Notes: generated from the letters alone by a model not told the origin. Counted from the stretch's first letter, positions 1-12,340 are shown. The stretch is 64,000 bases of DNA from Episyrphus balteatus (GCF_945859705.1 NC_079137.1:64603803-64667802), one strand, 5' to 3'. A program made the numbers and translations.

Positions 1-930
1 TGATTATTCTAATATTTTTTTTTTTTATAAGGATGAAATATATTTAAAATCATAACAAAACAAATATTTTGTCCACAAAAAGATACAATTTCAGTTCTTA
101 ACATCACTTCAAATAATTTTATGAAAAAGTCAAAAAATGTTCATTCTAAAAATTCCATCTTTAAAAACTTAGCAAAAATGTTAATTTTATTATGAAAGCT
201 AAAGATCATCTTTTTTTTAATAAAAATGTAGATGTATGCAAAAATGATAAAAAAAATCAAGTTTAATGCAATTTATGGAATTGTATAATTCTGAAGTATT
301 TAAGTTTTAATCAGTTTAAATTAAGTCAATACAAACTTTGCACCATGCCTCGATTGCACAAAAAAAAAATGATCTTACAAAATTTCGAGCATCAATTTCC
401 TTTAAAAAACAAATTTTCCGTGTATTAATTTCGATTTATTCTTTTAAATGTTAAATTTTCACGTGAAATTTATTACTTTACCCCAATTGCAGGAGTGTAA
501 CATTTTTCAAAGACATTGTTTGGTGCTATTTTCACTATTGTCAATTCTGCCCGAAGAACACGTTTTTTTAATCGATTTTTCCTGATCTTTTTTGATTCTT
601 ATCTCAATCCTCTTGAAAATTTCAACAATCATAACGTTTCCAGAACCTTAAAAAAAATCTAAACACAACAGCTTTAATTTTTCAAGCATATTCGCGTCTT
701 TGGTTTGAATCCAGTAATAAAAAGAAAATGGACTGTAAAGTTAGGGACAAAATATTAAGTCAAAATATTTTTTTCAATTCAGTCAATTTTATTGGATAGT
801 TGACTTGCAAGGACTAATTACTTGATTTACTCGCCTATAATTTTGTTTTGTTTGTGACAGAAGTATATTTTATTAAAATGCTTCTTAAAAATCTTATTAA
901 CTTTAATAAACGGTGAAAATGTGATTTTTA
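1..930. other. AT-rich sequence without a recognised gene
   Basis: I see no coding frame of note, no RNA gene and no clear repeat structure. The sequence is AT-rich with short homopolymer runs. Confidence 0.6.
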
Positions 931-1179
931 TTAACCCTCTGTAAGCACACCTCTTTTTTGCGAATTTGGTTTATACTTTTTCATGTCGATAGAACTTTTT
1001 TCGGTCTCACTATTTTATAAAGAATCATAAATGAAATTGATGTAGAATACTCCGAGGAATTCGAATATTGTATTCACAATTCAAAAAAATGTATTTTCAC
1101 CCTTATAAAGACACTTTTTTGTGACCACATTTAATTTTTGTCCTGCCAAATTCGCACTCGTGTGCCGACAGAGGGTAAA
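931..1179. mobile_element. Short piggyBac-like MITE, uninterrupted copy
   Basis: A ~241-bp element (935-1175) opens with CCCTCTGTAAGCACAC after a TTAA at 931-934. It closes with GTGTGCCGACAGAGGG followed by TAAA, a one-base-degraded TTAA. Terminal CCCT/AGGG and a TTAA target are the established signature of the piggyBac superfamily. It has no coding capacity. A second copy, interrupted by a hairpin, lies at 33,645-35,518. The two share long stretches, including the CACCCTTATAAAGACACTTT block near 1098, so this copy serves as the empty-site reference for the other. Confidence 0.75.
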
Positions 1180-2098
1180 GAGCGTTTAGTGCTCGAACTG
1201 GGTACGAAGCATCAAAAATAGTTGTTTACAAAATGTCAATATTTTAAAATTCTTTTAAATCTTTGCTTTAATGTCGAATAGAAGATTTTCACCTATATTC
1301 CAAACTACTGTAACATTTTGCTAACGATCAACGCTCTTTATATAAACAGTACATTTTTAACGTTTATTAACATTATTTAAAACGTTGGTTTTTCGGTTAG
1401 GTACAATTTAACTTCTTCCAGTTGAACCTTAAATTTCGCGATTTTTTGGACTTTTGAAGTTAGTTGTTATTGTCCAAATAAAAATATTTACAAAACTTTT
1501 ACTTTCGGTCGAAACGTTCGTTGTATCCAATGTTGTTCAAATATTTAATAATGTTTTAGTATTTATTGTCGTTGTATTTAGTCAGCAAGACATTATTTCT
1601 ACTTGAAGAGTAGACAAAAATGTTTTTAATCCTTCATTAAATCAATTTTTTTTTTAAATTATTATTTGGGCAGCCTTTTCAAATTGTTGTTAATTTTAAA
1701 TTTTAAGAACCTATAAATTAACTATATTGGACGCTTCGACTTTACTCGATTTAGATGTATTTTAGGATGAATTTCACTACACAGGTCATTTAACTGACAA
1801 ATTAAATTATTTATGGGTCACTGTGGTGTATGCGTTATTTTTTCGAAAACAAAAATTAAAAATTCTATCGCCGAACAAATTTATTTTCCCGATCGATTTT
1901 TCATGTTAGTTTGCCAAAATTTTAAATGATGTTCAAAAAAGAAAAAATTAACTTACTTATAAATCAGGTTATAATTTACCCTTTACCATTCCCTGTCCGT
2001 TCCAGAAATTTTAATTTTTGTGATCACCGGTTTTTTTCTTTAATTTTATTTGGGTCAGTTTTTTCTTTAATTTTTTAAAATTTCATTTATATAAGACC
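1180..2098. other. AT-rich sequence without a recognised gene
   Basis: No gene, RNA or clear repeat is seen here. Confidence 0.55.
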
Positions 2099-2214
2099 CG
2101 CACAGAGAAAAAATAACGCAGTGATAACTTAATTTCTGGTATATTTAGCTTAATTATGATTAAATATAGGTACTAGAAGTTAAGTTATCCTTGGCGTCAT
2201 GTTTTCTCCGTGCG
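2099..2214. mobile_element. Near-palindromic MITE (~116 bp)
   Basis: The left end CGCACAGAGAAAAAATAACG matches the reverse complement of the right end CATGTTTTCTCCGTGCG. The match continues inward for about 50 bp (GATAACTTAATTTCTGGTA against GATAACTTAACTTCTAGTA), so the whole element can fold into one hairpin. Its CACAGAGAAAAA terminus resembles that of the larger element at 13,661-14,082. Non-coding. Confidence 0.75.
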
Positions 2215-4715
2215 TGTATCCCGAAAATTGATTTAAAATTTCAATGTCGAAAATGTTGTAGTACTTTGTTTTTAAGAAAATATCAAGTAAAAAACTAAAA
2301 TCAAATAAATATTACTTACCAGTCATAATTTTAAAGATATGTACATTAATCATAAAAATCATCCAATCCAACCAAAATAAAAGTCAACAATTTTGTTTTT
2401 TTTTTTCTCATTAAAATTTAGCTCCTTAAAATGTATTTTTTATAATCAATATTTTGTAGTCTGCAATATATGTATATGTATATATGTACATTATTTTTTA
2501 TTATATTTATTTATTTAAATTTTTAACATTATGCTCTTAGTTAGACATTTAGAAAATCAATTACATTAAAATTATTCTTTATTTTTTCTATTCGTTAATA
2601 TTTTTATTTATCTTTTGTTTTTTTTTGTCAATTTATTTAAAATTTATAAATTTTCTTGTATGTTGTTTTATTTTTGTTTTTCTTTACATCATATACGTTT
2701 TTTTTTTTTTTTTTGGTTTTACTAATTTATTAATATATATTATTGTATCTCATTCTTATAATTATATTTTTTTTAGTACACTTTTTTTTTTATACAAAGC
2801 CGAAAAAATTAAATTAAAACATTTATATGGGGTATGCATTTATTTATAATTTTTAATGCTAAATGTTTACAGATTTGTTTTTGTTTTAGTTTTCGAAATG
2901 AAACTTTTTTATTTTGTTGAAAAAATAAAAAATAATAATTATTTTATTTTATTTTTTAGAGATGTTAATTCATCTTTAAACGAAAAAAAATTGTTTTTTA
3001 TCCTTTTTGTGTCCTTTTTGTTGTTGCTGTTAGTATATCTTCTTATATTTCGATATTTATTTGTATATAAGGAAGGAGGGATATTTTGATGTAGTTATTT
3101 CCCTGCTGCTGAATGAACATCGTATTTGATCTTAGCTTTTGTGTCTTTTAATTTTTTAGTGGACTCCTAAGGACCTGAAATTAAAACAAAATAGAAATTT
3201 CCTTGAAAAATAAATTTGTTTAATCATTTTGTAGCATTCTAAAAATAATAACAAATGTCCTTCCTGTCAATTTTGTGTATAATTAAAATTTTCTTTTTCG
3301 CATGAACCCTTAGGGATTCCAACTTGATCCTTTGGACAGCACTTCTTCAGAATAAATTAATTAAATAACTTCAAATTGAATTATCCCTCAAGGCAAATGA
3401 AAATATTTACTTGAAACAAAAACTACCATCAGCATTGTTTCGTTTAAAATTTTAAAATATCTCAATGTTAATCCTCTGGAGAGTCTAGACGACGACAGCG
3501 TATTGTCTTAGTCGCTGTCATTCCCTTTATCTCTCGGTGGATTTTACCTGACTGTATAAATAAAAGAATGGGCTGTATGACCTCAAATAAATTTTCAGAC
3601 TAATCTCCTTGTTCAAAAATTAAAACCCAAATAATATTTCATTCCTTTCGAACTTAATACACGAAACTTTGTTTCGTCCTCCCGCACATAGCTTTTTCAC
3701 CTGTGCAAGACACACGGGCGATTGCTATATAATTTAAAACGTCGACGAAATAAGTCCTTTTAAATGTAAATTATATCAGCCTCCTCTTGGAAAAAAGAAT
3801 CGTTTTTGGATTGGGTAATGGTACAAGCTACGAGTATGAATAGGGAAAAAACAATGGCAGTTCGAGCGAATTTCCAAGCACTTGTCTCGTTTCACTGGGT
3901 TTTTTGGACTTTCGATTTGGAATGGAAAGAAAAAAGTTAACCACGCGAGGTTAATAAATCATTTGGGGTTTTTGTAAAACGTACATCCTATCCGATGTTA
4001 AGGTCGTATATAAGTCTAGGTTTTTTAAGGTTTATCGAAGACGGACAGAGTTCGAGGGAAAAGAAAAGTTGAATAAATGGTTGCATGAATTTTTGTTTAA
4101 TTTCTTGGTATTCTTAAGTTGAATTCCTTACGTCTTGTTTTGGATTGGAAGTCAGTCCGATGGAAAAAATTATAATAACCAAACCATTAATTATATTAGT
4201 CCTTAAGAGTTTGGTTGAACTTGAGTTCTTGATGGGGAAATTTGTTGAACATGAAACCGGATAGAGAAAATATTGATTTCTTTTATGAAAATACTTGAAT
4301 GAATACAGATAAGTTAATACTTTTCTTCTATTTAAAGGTTTTATGCAAAAATTAATTTTTGAAATTTTTTATACTACAGCTAGTAAGAACCTTGTAAGTT
4401 AAATATTTCATCAAAATCCCTTGAGTACTTGGATATATTTTTAGAAATATGGGAACTGGTTCTATGGAATCAAGAAGAATTTGTTCCCCATAGGTGGTAA
4501 GAAATGCCAACAAAATTCTGTGGTTTTAATTCCCTCTTAATGTGAAATTATTTTACTACAACCTTCAGAAGATAACATGTGGAACTGTTTTAAGATAAAA
4601 AGTTTTTTCTTTAACCTTATATAATGGTAGATACCTGTCAATATCAATTTTAGAAAAAAAAAAAAATGTTCTCAAAAACTATTTTTTGAATTTTTACCTT
4701 AAATGATAAAATAAC
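2215..4715. other. Gene-free stretch with very AT-rich core (2,390-3,070)
   Basis: Positions 2,390-3,070 are extremely AT-rich, with long T runs. The small frames there (2,625-2,849 and 2,856-3,089) are composition artefacts rich in F, Y, I and L. Positions 3,640-4,250 have more balanced, non-repetitive sequence without coding frames. No function is assigned. Confidence 0.5.
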
Positions 4716-4716
4716 T

Positions 4717-5564
4717 TAGGGCGACTTTGTTCACTAAAAGTTGAACATAACTTGAGGATTTTTATCTTCAACTTTCGAATTTGCTTTTGTTCACTTAAAG
4801 TTGACGTTTTTAACTTTCGATTTTTAACTCGAGAGTTTATTTATCAACTTCCAGTTTTCTCAACTTCCGGAAAAGTAGAAGTTATGAAGCAAACTTGAGG
4901 TTTTTCATAGAAAAATTTCATGTTTTATTATAAATTTTTGTTTTAAGCAATTTATCGTGGTAAAAAAAATTATTTATGGGCAAAATGGTTGTTAAATAAT
5001 GAACTGAAATGGCTCGTAGAACTTGAGAGATTTATTAAGCAATCAAATAATTAAAATCTAGGTGAACATCACTCATGGTTGTACTTTACATTTAATATCA
5101 AAACACTAGTTAAGATAATTATAATTCATCAAATGAATCGTTAACATTTCCCGCCGTTTTGTATTCACACATATACATATAACTTCAGAATTTTTGTTGT
5201 CAAACGGCACATTCAAACTTTCGCAAAAAGAAATTATTTGCTTAAAATTCGAGTTAAAATAAAGCAAAATAAAGTTAGATGCCGATTTTAAATTATTGTT
5301 AAAACAAATTTCAACAAAAAATGCACAAAATATAAATGACATTGAACTGGCAGTATTTGTTTCAGTTATCACAAATATCCTAGGGATATTTTTAAAACTG
5401 AAAAATAGCCATCTTTTGTTTTATAAACTCGAGAGTTAAGAAAAAAATAGTGAACAAAATAGATTCTCAACTTTTGTTTTAACTCTCGAGTTTGAGTCAA
5501 CTCTCAAGTTTGTTAACTTGAGAGTTTGCTTCAAGTTGAGCAATAGTGAACAAAATGGCCCTTA
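4717..5564. mobile_element. TIR element with TTGTTCACTA termini (~850 bp)
   Basis: The left end GGGCGACTTTGTTCACTA is inverted at the right end as TAGTGAACAAAATGGCCC. Behind both ends lie many short degenerate repeats of the type AACTTGAGAGTT/AACTCTCGAG, in inverted orientation between halves (for example 4,830-4,870 and 5,427-5,535). Such subterminal repeat clusters are typical of non-autonomous TIR elements. An internal frame at 5,106-5,372 has no recognisable domain. Superfamily undetermined. Confidence 0.65.
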
Positions 5565-5805
5565 AAAGGCTTAATAGAGTTTGAGAAGACTTTTCTTTTA
5601 ACGTATCATTCGATGGGTTTAGGTGAAATTTAAAAAAATATTTTTTTCGGCAGAGGGTTAGATATCTTTTAAGGGTATTTTAAAGATTTTTTTTTTTTTG
5701 AAAAATTATTTTTAACGGTACCTCACGTCGAACAATTTTTTTTTAATTTCTGAATAACTCCAAAATGACTGCTTTAATCTTAACGATTATTTTAATGCAA
5801 AAATA

Positions 5806-6770
5806 TTAGGGTAAATCTATACAATACGCCCCACTTTTTTTGAATCTTCAATAAAACCAAAAAAATAAAGGAAAATAATAGTTTTTTTTGTTAAATATAA
5901 AAAGTATAGTCTTTTTTCTTACTTTTGGCATATTCATTTTTTGTACTAAAATATGTTAGCATATATTATACATAAATCGTTTAAAAAAAGTTCAAGTGGG
6001 GCATTTTGTACCTCATTTGCTGTTTAAAGCGCCTCACACCAGTGACAAAACGCCCCTAAGGAAAAAGTAGATACAAATGTATTAAATTGGAAAAATTAAA
6101 TTATTTGATTTTGGAATATAGCATTTTGTGATGCTTTGCGGCCGCAAATGTTGCAATCTGATATGTATACGGTAAAAAACTCATGCAACGCCATATGGCA
6201 AGATGTGCGCTGAGAACTAAACTTCTTTAAAAACGGTCTTGTAATAATTTTCGTTTTTCACCATAATGGCCGCAGTGTCGTCCTTATGTAATTTCATGCA
6301 ATTCTTAAGCATATAGGAAATTAAAAAAAAATGTTAATGAGTATTTTACCTCATAATTTACTGGGGCGTATTACACTCACTGTACTGGGGCGTTTTGTAA
6401 ATTTCGAAGTGCAATACGCACATGCAAAAATATAGCAACCCAAACTGATTTCAAGGAATTACCAAAAAAGAACTAAGAAGCCCATTTTTTTAACTTTCTA
6501 AATATACGTATCAATTTGATATGGTCTTTATACTTTCCGAAAAAATGAAATTTTGTCTGCGCTCTCCGCAATATGTTTTGGTGCCAAATTTTTGTTTTGC
6601 AGTTTTTTTCTTTTCAGGACACACAGAATACTAAAACTCAATAATACAATTGACGAGCAACTTAAATTAGTTTGAACAGTATTCGTTTTGTTTGCTTAAC
6701 AACACTTGTGTGCGTACGAGACTGGTGGGGCGTTTTGTAAACTGGGGCGTATTGTATAGTTTTATCCTAA
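5806..6770. mobile_element. TIR element with CTATACAATACGCCCC termini (~965 bp)
   Basis: The left end TTAGGGTAAATCTATACAAT followed by ACGCCCC is matched in inverted form at the right end by GGGGCGTATTGTATAGTTTT followed by ATCCTAA, a TIR of about 28 bp. Inside, the core GGGGCGTwTTGTA/GCCCC recurs about 8 times (for example 5,997, 6,052, 6,362, 6,391, 6,727, 6,743). No transposase frame is visible. Confidence 0.7.
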
Positions 6771-6771
6771 T

Positions 6772-8880
6772 GTTGCCTTCATTAAAATTAAAATCAAAAT
6801 TTTTAAAAACTATACATTTTGAGATGTTTCAAAAAATTATAACTAATCTTTTTTTTTTTTTTGGAAATATCAAATTTTCTACAACAGGGTTTTAATTTTT
6901 TTTACTTTTTGTTTTAACTATTCGTTAATAAGCAATAACAAAATACAACATAAAATAAATTTTTTTTATTTTTTTAAAAACGAATCAAACGATTTAAAAT
7001 GCAGATTGAATATTATTTGGAGCTCAAATTCATTTTAGTCTTTGATAAATGAATTTGAAGTGTTTCATATTTGCTTAATTTTAATATCAATTAAGTTTTA
7101 AAAAATTCTATAAACTTATTAAACTTAAGAAGCAGAATTATTAGACCCAGTTATGCTGCATTCTTGAATGAAATACTATTTAAAAAAGCATAAGTATTTT
7201 TTAAATATAATTTGTAAAAAAAATTTAATAAGAACTTAAAAAATACCTAATAATAATTTTTTTAGTTACAAATAAGTTTTTTAAATGATTCTGGCCCCGA
7301 AACAGAAAATGCCATTTAATTTCTTAAAAAAAAAATTTTTATAAAACAAAAATTTGAAAATCATTTTATAAGAAAAAAATTGTTTTTTTGCAACCTTGCA
7401 AAAATTAAAAAAAAATCTTATGCTATCAAAAATAAATATCAATCAATATCAAAGAAGTTAAATTTCAAAATATGTGGTTATTGTTGCATTCTCAATTTTT
7501 TGATAAATAATTTGAATAAAAAAAAATCGCAAACTCTTTTTTGGAAATTTTTATTTATTTTGACAAAAGTGTTACTTTAAAGCTTTTGTATAAGAAATTT
7601 TGGTTGAATCGGAAAAGTTGCTTACGATAAAATCTGAAATCATGAAAACAACGGCAGATACTGTTGATAACAGTTTAAAAAATATTTTCTTACTTTCAAA
7701 GTTCGACCAAATTTTCGATACATATTTTCAAATCAGAATCTATGGATCAGAAAAACAACCTTTTCCATTTATTTTGGTACTAAAACATTACATTCATGAC
7801 TGGGTTGCACGTACTTGAAAAAAAATGTTGAAAGTGGTTATAAGGTTTTCATGAAAAAAAGAAAACAATATTAGAAATATTTAAAAAATATAAATTTTGG
7901 TTTTAAATATTTGAAAACGTTTTTTAAATGGTTTGGGACTCAAAAACAAGTATGCTATTCAGTTTTTTTTATCGTTTTAGTTGTTAAATGCACAGTATGG
8001 AAGCAATGCCCTTATAAAAATGCTTCTTACTAGACTCTTTCAATCATCTTGTTTATAATGAATTCATCCTATTAGTCTAGTCTAGACAACCTTAGCCTAA
8101 AAATTTTCATCAACGAAGCATTACAAAACCAATATTGCTATACCTACATCCTACATGGTTACTTTCACTTTGTTCTTCTTTTTTTATTACCAGTATAGAA
8201 TGAGACTTAATGTGATTTCAAAAATTAATCCATCATTGCCACTTATTTTGCCATCAACAAGTCGAGGTTATATGTATCAAAAATGTTTCCAAAACCAAAG
8301 TTGTTTCAGTATTTTTTTTTTTTGTTGTTGTTGTATTTTCTCAAGTTTATCTTTTAAGTGAAAGCTTCAAAGCTTAATCAGTTCATTCCTCAAGTGTCAT
8401 TTGTCTCCTTCATTCAGACTTCTGGGAATTCCCTATATTTAATGGATTTTTTTTTGCTTGGTCCTCTTCTCTAAGGACCCACTAAGAACAACCTACTTAG
8501 TGATTAATTACAAGTAAAATAAAAGAAAATGAAAAAAAAAAGAAAGAGAGAAAAAAAAAATATAGAAGAAACACAAAAGAATAAGAAATTATATTAAAAA
8601 CTCTTGGGAATATCTCTCATCAATTTAACTACATATATAAATATATTTTTAGCTACTTTTCTTACTTTTTCTTTTTGTATAAAAAAAAAGACTCAAATAT
8701 ATAATTGAAAAGAAGAAAAAATTATAACAATATAGAAAGAAAGAAGCATGGGGATATAAACAAAACAAAACAAAAAAACAGCAACAAAAACACTGATTAC
8801 ATGAACTTTAAAGAATTTTCCAATTAGCCTCAAGAAAAGTAAAGAAAAAAGATGAAAAACTTCAGAAAACGGGACGAGAA
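6772..8880. repeat. AT-rich stretch with degenerate dispersed-repeat copy (about 7,260-7,870)
   Basis: The segment around 7,260-7,870 shares motifs such as TTGCACGTACTTG (near 7,804) with the copy at 26,780-27,740 (GTCGCACGTACTTG near 26,804). Both lie in poly(A)/poly(T)-rich surroundings. I regard it as a decayed member of that family. No gene is supported in the remainder (7,880-8,880), which includes a purine-rich tract near 8,520-8,600. Confidence 0.35.
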
Positions 8881-8916
8881 CCATCAAGCTTTCAACAATC
8901 AAGGACAACGAAGTCT

Positions 8917-9366
8917 TTGGTCGTCGTCGTCGTCATACACTTAAAGCCAATAACTATTACTTTTTTTTCTCCCGTTCTTGTTGTTGTATTCGTGTGTTCA
9001 TTTCTGCCATCAGAAGCGCGTAATGGCGTCGTTTTTATATTACCGTTATATATTTCAAGTGCACAGAAAAAAGATGTTGTAAGCTTATTTGCCATTTTGT
9101 CGGCCTCCGTCGGAATAGAAGGCATCCAGGATCAAAAAATCTCCAGAGTGTTATTTCACATAAAGGAAATGTTGTTTTTTTTTACTTTGTTTTTTCGTGT
9201 ATGTCCCCTTCTAAAAAAAAACTTAATATTAATAAAAAAGACCAAAGTATTAGATCGCAGGAGGCGTAGACGCATTTTTGAAGAAATTATGGTTCCTGAG
9301 ACTGAGATGATAAAACGAAACGATTTTTTCAACAACAACAAAAAAGAAGTCTGTTTTCTTGTTTAA
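8917..9366 (+). CDS. Candidate 149-aa ORF of unknown nature (weak)
   Basis: This is one of the longest uninterrupted frames in the left half of the window and its base composition is less AT-biased than its surroundings. The conceptual protein starts with a hydrophobic segment (residues ~10-33), has lysine pairs, and carries a run of six arginines at ~114-119 followed by an acidic, glutamate-rich tail. It could be a small secreted peptide precursor. However, the leading valine run is simply a GTC repeat, the flanks are purine-rich low-complexity DNA, and I recognise no family. The minus strand is also open at 8,892-9,125, as expected if the composition alone is responsible. Probably not a gene. 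Confidence 0.12.
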   Translation: MVVVVVIHLKPITITFFSPVLVVVFVCSFLPSEARNGVVFILPLYISSAQKKDVVSLFAILSASVGIEGIQDQKISRVLFHIKEMLFFFTLFFRVCPLLKKNLILIKKTKVLDRRRRRRIFEEIMVPETEMIKRNDFFNNNKKEVCFLV

Positions 9367-9369
9367 GTG

Positions 9370-10161
9370 GTGGAAAAATATCAAAAATTTAACACACATA
9401 CGCACTTTGTTTTTGGCTTTTCGGTTGTTATGAATTGAAAAAGGGGGGTAGAGGTAGTTTATTTAGAAAATCATTTTCCAGAGAACATTGTTTTTCGTTT
9501 CTGTGTTCATTCTTCTAAGAATAGGTTATATATAACATTTACCTAACTACCTACACATGAGATGAGGATTTTTATGATAAAAAATGATGATTTTTGAAAA
9601 AAGATACATTTTTCTTGGTAAAAAATATTAAAGTAATATTATTTAAGAGATCGAATTTAAAATTAAAATTGACAATATACTTTAATATTTTTACTTGGAA
9701 AATGGGACTTTAAAATCAAGATGTGCCTACGTAACGTAGGTATCTATAAATTTTTATTCTTAGATACCTGCATTTAATTAAAAGACAAAAGAAGACAATT
9801 TTTGGAGAAAAACGAAAGTGTAGTACCAAAAAAGAGTGTGTGTACACATGTACACGCGACTGAAGTTATACTTCTCATTCAGTATATGTAAATGAATTTC
9901 ATTTGATATTTTTAATTTCTATTATTAAATTAATTAATCCACAATTCGTTTTCTTACATTTTTATCAAGTGAACAATAAATTAATTCTTTCATCCACCTT
10001 GCGTCCATGTAGTTTTCAATTTATTCTGTGAAATTTACTCATGTTGTGCGGTTCAGAACGTACCTTATATGCTTAACGAAAGTAAATGAATTGCGCATAA
10101 AATGTGCCATATGGCAATTTTATGAGAATTGTGTGTGCTTCAGCACTAGTAGTAACAATAT
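9370..10161. other. AT-rich sequence without a recognised gene
   Basis: Nothing is seen beyond a small near-palindrome (CCTACGTAACGTAGG, about 9,726-9,740) and low-complexity AT runs. Confidence 0.5.
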
Positions 10162-11068
10162 AGAACTTGCAAGGTTGCTACAAAGCTCAAAAGTGAGCTG
10201 AGCTCAGCTCACAGGTCACAGCTCAGCACAAATTTTGAGCTAGCTGACTTTTGAGCTATGTACCATAGCTCAGCTCATGAGCTGAGCTGAAAGTGAGGTA
10301 AAGTGAGCTGAGCTGTGATGGGTGAGAGGATACATTGATTTTTATTTGGAAAGCATAATGAAATATGAAGATATTTTAAGCTTTTATAAAACACCATAGC
10401 TTAAGATGTTTGGTTCTAGCTTGTAATTAATGGAATTATTTTAACACATGGATATTTTTATAAATAAAACAGATAATTTTTCGTGATCTTTTTTCTTGAT
10501 TTTTTTAATAGTAGATATATTTTTATTTTTTTAGTAAAATATTTCTTTTTTATCATAAAAAAAATTCCGGTACAATCCGGTTTTTCGACTTTTTTCAAAA
10601 TTCCGAGAAAATCGCGTTTGAAAGTTGGGGTAAATTTTTTTTCGAAAAATCCCCGAATCTTTGAACGCTCCTGGAAGCTAAACCGCTTGAGGGCAATTTT
10701 TGGGAGTGATGCCAAATGATAGCTTGTGTCATGGGCCTACGCTTTGCACATTGTCAGATTTATCATGCCTTTTTTTTCAGAATCGTGCCTATTTTTTTTT
10801 TTACTTTTAAGTTCTCCCAGTTTGAGAACGCGTGGTCCTACAAGGACGAGAGTTGCACCCAAATGTAGGTAAGAGTCCCCGCTACCTTTTGACATCAAAA
10901 ACATTTTTTTCATTTTCTTCAAAATTCCGAGATACAGGTGTTGAAAGTTGGGGGCGCTCACTTTCAGCTCAGCTCACTTTCAGCTCAGCTCAAATAAGCT
11001 GAATTTCAAATTTGAGCTGAGCTGTGACCTGAGCTGAAATGTGAGCTTTTTGCAACCCTGGCAACTTG
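10162..11068. mobile_element. hAT-like non-autonomous element with AGCTGAGCTC subterminal repeats
   Basis: The left terminus CAAGGTTGCTACAAAGCTCA (from 10,170) is matched in inverted form by TGAGCTTTTTGCAACCCTG (to 11,060). Flanking 8-mers agree at 6 of 8 positions (AGAACTTG, GCAACTTG), consistent with an old 8-bp duplication as made by hAT transposases. Just inside each end are clusters of the hexamer GAGCTC/AGCTGAGCTC (10,190-10,320 and 10,950-11,040). The 400-bp core (about 10,565-10,890) recurs at 50,385-50,735. The frames at 10,458-10,719 are unlikely to be genes. Confidence 0.7.
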
Positions 11069-11210
11069 CCACATGGAAATTACCACATGCAACTTGCCAC
11101 ATGCAACTTGCCACATGCAGCTTGCTACATACAACTTGTTACACGCAACTTGCCACATACAACTTGCCACATGCAACTTGCCACATGAAACATGTAACTT
11201 GCAACGTGTT
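11061..11210 (+). repeat. 14-bp minisatellite, unit about GCAACTTGCCACAT
   Basis: Around ten imperfect copies of GCAACTTGCCACAT sit head-to-tail. The array starts exactly at the right end of the hAT-like element, and its first bases (GCAACTTG) are that element's presumed target duplication. The overlapping frames at 11,041-11,309 are repeat translations with period-related Thr/Cys/His/Met patterns, not genes. Confidence 0.9.
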
Positions 11211-11922
11211 GTGTGTTTTATGTTTGCTGTACTGCGGCGTACTGCATTTTTAAATACTAAAGTACTGCCTACTCTAAAGGTGAAACGACAGCCCTGCTAC
11301 CCAGGGTGATCGCGTCATAATCCCTTTGACATTCTTGTCAAAAAGTAAATTTTCATACCCACCCTCCCATAAGAAGTATAACTTCAAAAAAAACACAGTA
11401 TCTTTCTATTTTTAGGTCTAAATTTTCCAGAATTTTAGATCAAAGTTTTTATTCATGTGTAACAAGAAGATGTTCCCGAAAATATGAGTGATGGGTTATT
11501 TTGAAAATGATTAAAGACTTTTCTTGTTTGATTATGTATGAAGTGACCTGAAAAAAGACTAGGTTCAAATTTAGTGAAAAGCTTATGCGCAGTTACTGAA
11601 ACATGACATGCATCCTATAGGATAACCGTCTTAAAGATTAAAACGAGTTGTTAAAGTGAATTCAGGAACTATGGACAATATAATTGAAAAACTACCACAA
11701 AGTATCCCAAAAAGGTTAAAGCCTAATTTAAAGGTATAGCGGCAAGTTTAAAAAAAAAAAAACATAATTGTTAATTAAGTTCATCTACCTTATCTGGAGT
11801 TTGGAGAAGTCTCTGCAGTTTGCATAATAATGACTGTAGCTGATGCTTATCAGGTCTTAAAAACTACACATGTTCCGATTCCTTTCAAACGCTATCGATA
11901 GGACATAAAATATGTTCTGATA
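11211..11922. other. Sequence without a recognised gene
   Basis: No coding frame, RNA gene or repeat is recognised. Confidence 0.5.
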
Positions 11923-12340
11923 CACTGAGGGAAAAAACAACTTAAAATCAACGAAAGCCATTCATCTATTTTTCGGAATGATTTTGCGTTGAAGACGAAA
12001 ATTTTAAAATCAAAGTAAAACATCGTTAGTTTAAAGTGGTTAACCGTTATAAAACATCTTTTAATCAAAGTTGTTTCAACTTAAAAAAAAGCATCAATTT
12101 ATTAAAAAAATTGAAAATATGGGCAGCTGTTGGGGATCGAACCTACAACTCTTGGGTTACTAGGCGAATGCTTTAACAACGTGCTATCTCACTGTTGAAA
12201 ATTAGAGTGATAAAATGCAACAAAAGCTGAAGTCCGACAAAAATAAAAAAATTTATTTTGAAGAAGTTTCTTGTTAATTTTTTCAACATTAAATCAACGT
12301 TGAACATTTTACATTTTACGTTGCGTTTTTTCCCTCAGTT
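11923..12340. mobile_element. TIR element carrying a tRNA-like core (type CACTGAGGGAAAAAAC)
   Basis: The left end CACTGAGGGAAAAAACAAC is inverted at the right as GTTGCGTTTTTTCCCTCAG, giving an element of about 418 bp. The middle (12,127-12,200) reads on the minus strand as a tRNA-like sequence. The element is too short to code for anything. TIRs suggest cut-and-paste mobility by a transposase supplied in trans; the core supplies a putative RNA polymerase III internal promoter. Confidence 0.7.
12127..12200 (-). other. tRNA-like sequence (Thr-AGT-like loop) inside TIR element
   Basis: On the minus strand an A-box-like TAGCACGTTGTTAAAGCA is followed about 26 bases later by a B box GGTTCGATCCC. 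A seven-base loop CTAGTAA between them would place AGT at the anticodon, which suggests a tRNA-Thr ancestor. The anticodon stem and the acceptor stem do not pair well, so I call it tRNA-derived rather than a working tRNA gene. Confidence 0.55.

Noticed and set aside
2390..3070. Hydrophobic small proteins at 2,625-2,849 and 2,856-3,089
   Set aside because: Extreme T-richness yields F/L/I/Y codons by composition. There is no start context or homology.
11041..11309. Two overlapping frames rich in Thr, Cys, His and Met
   Set aside because: They are translations of the 14-bp minisatellite.
12127..12200. Genuine tRNA-Thr gene
   Set aside because: A and B boxes are present but the acceptor and anticodon stems do not pair, and it sits inside a TIR element. 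Recorded as tRNA-like instead.
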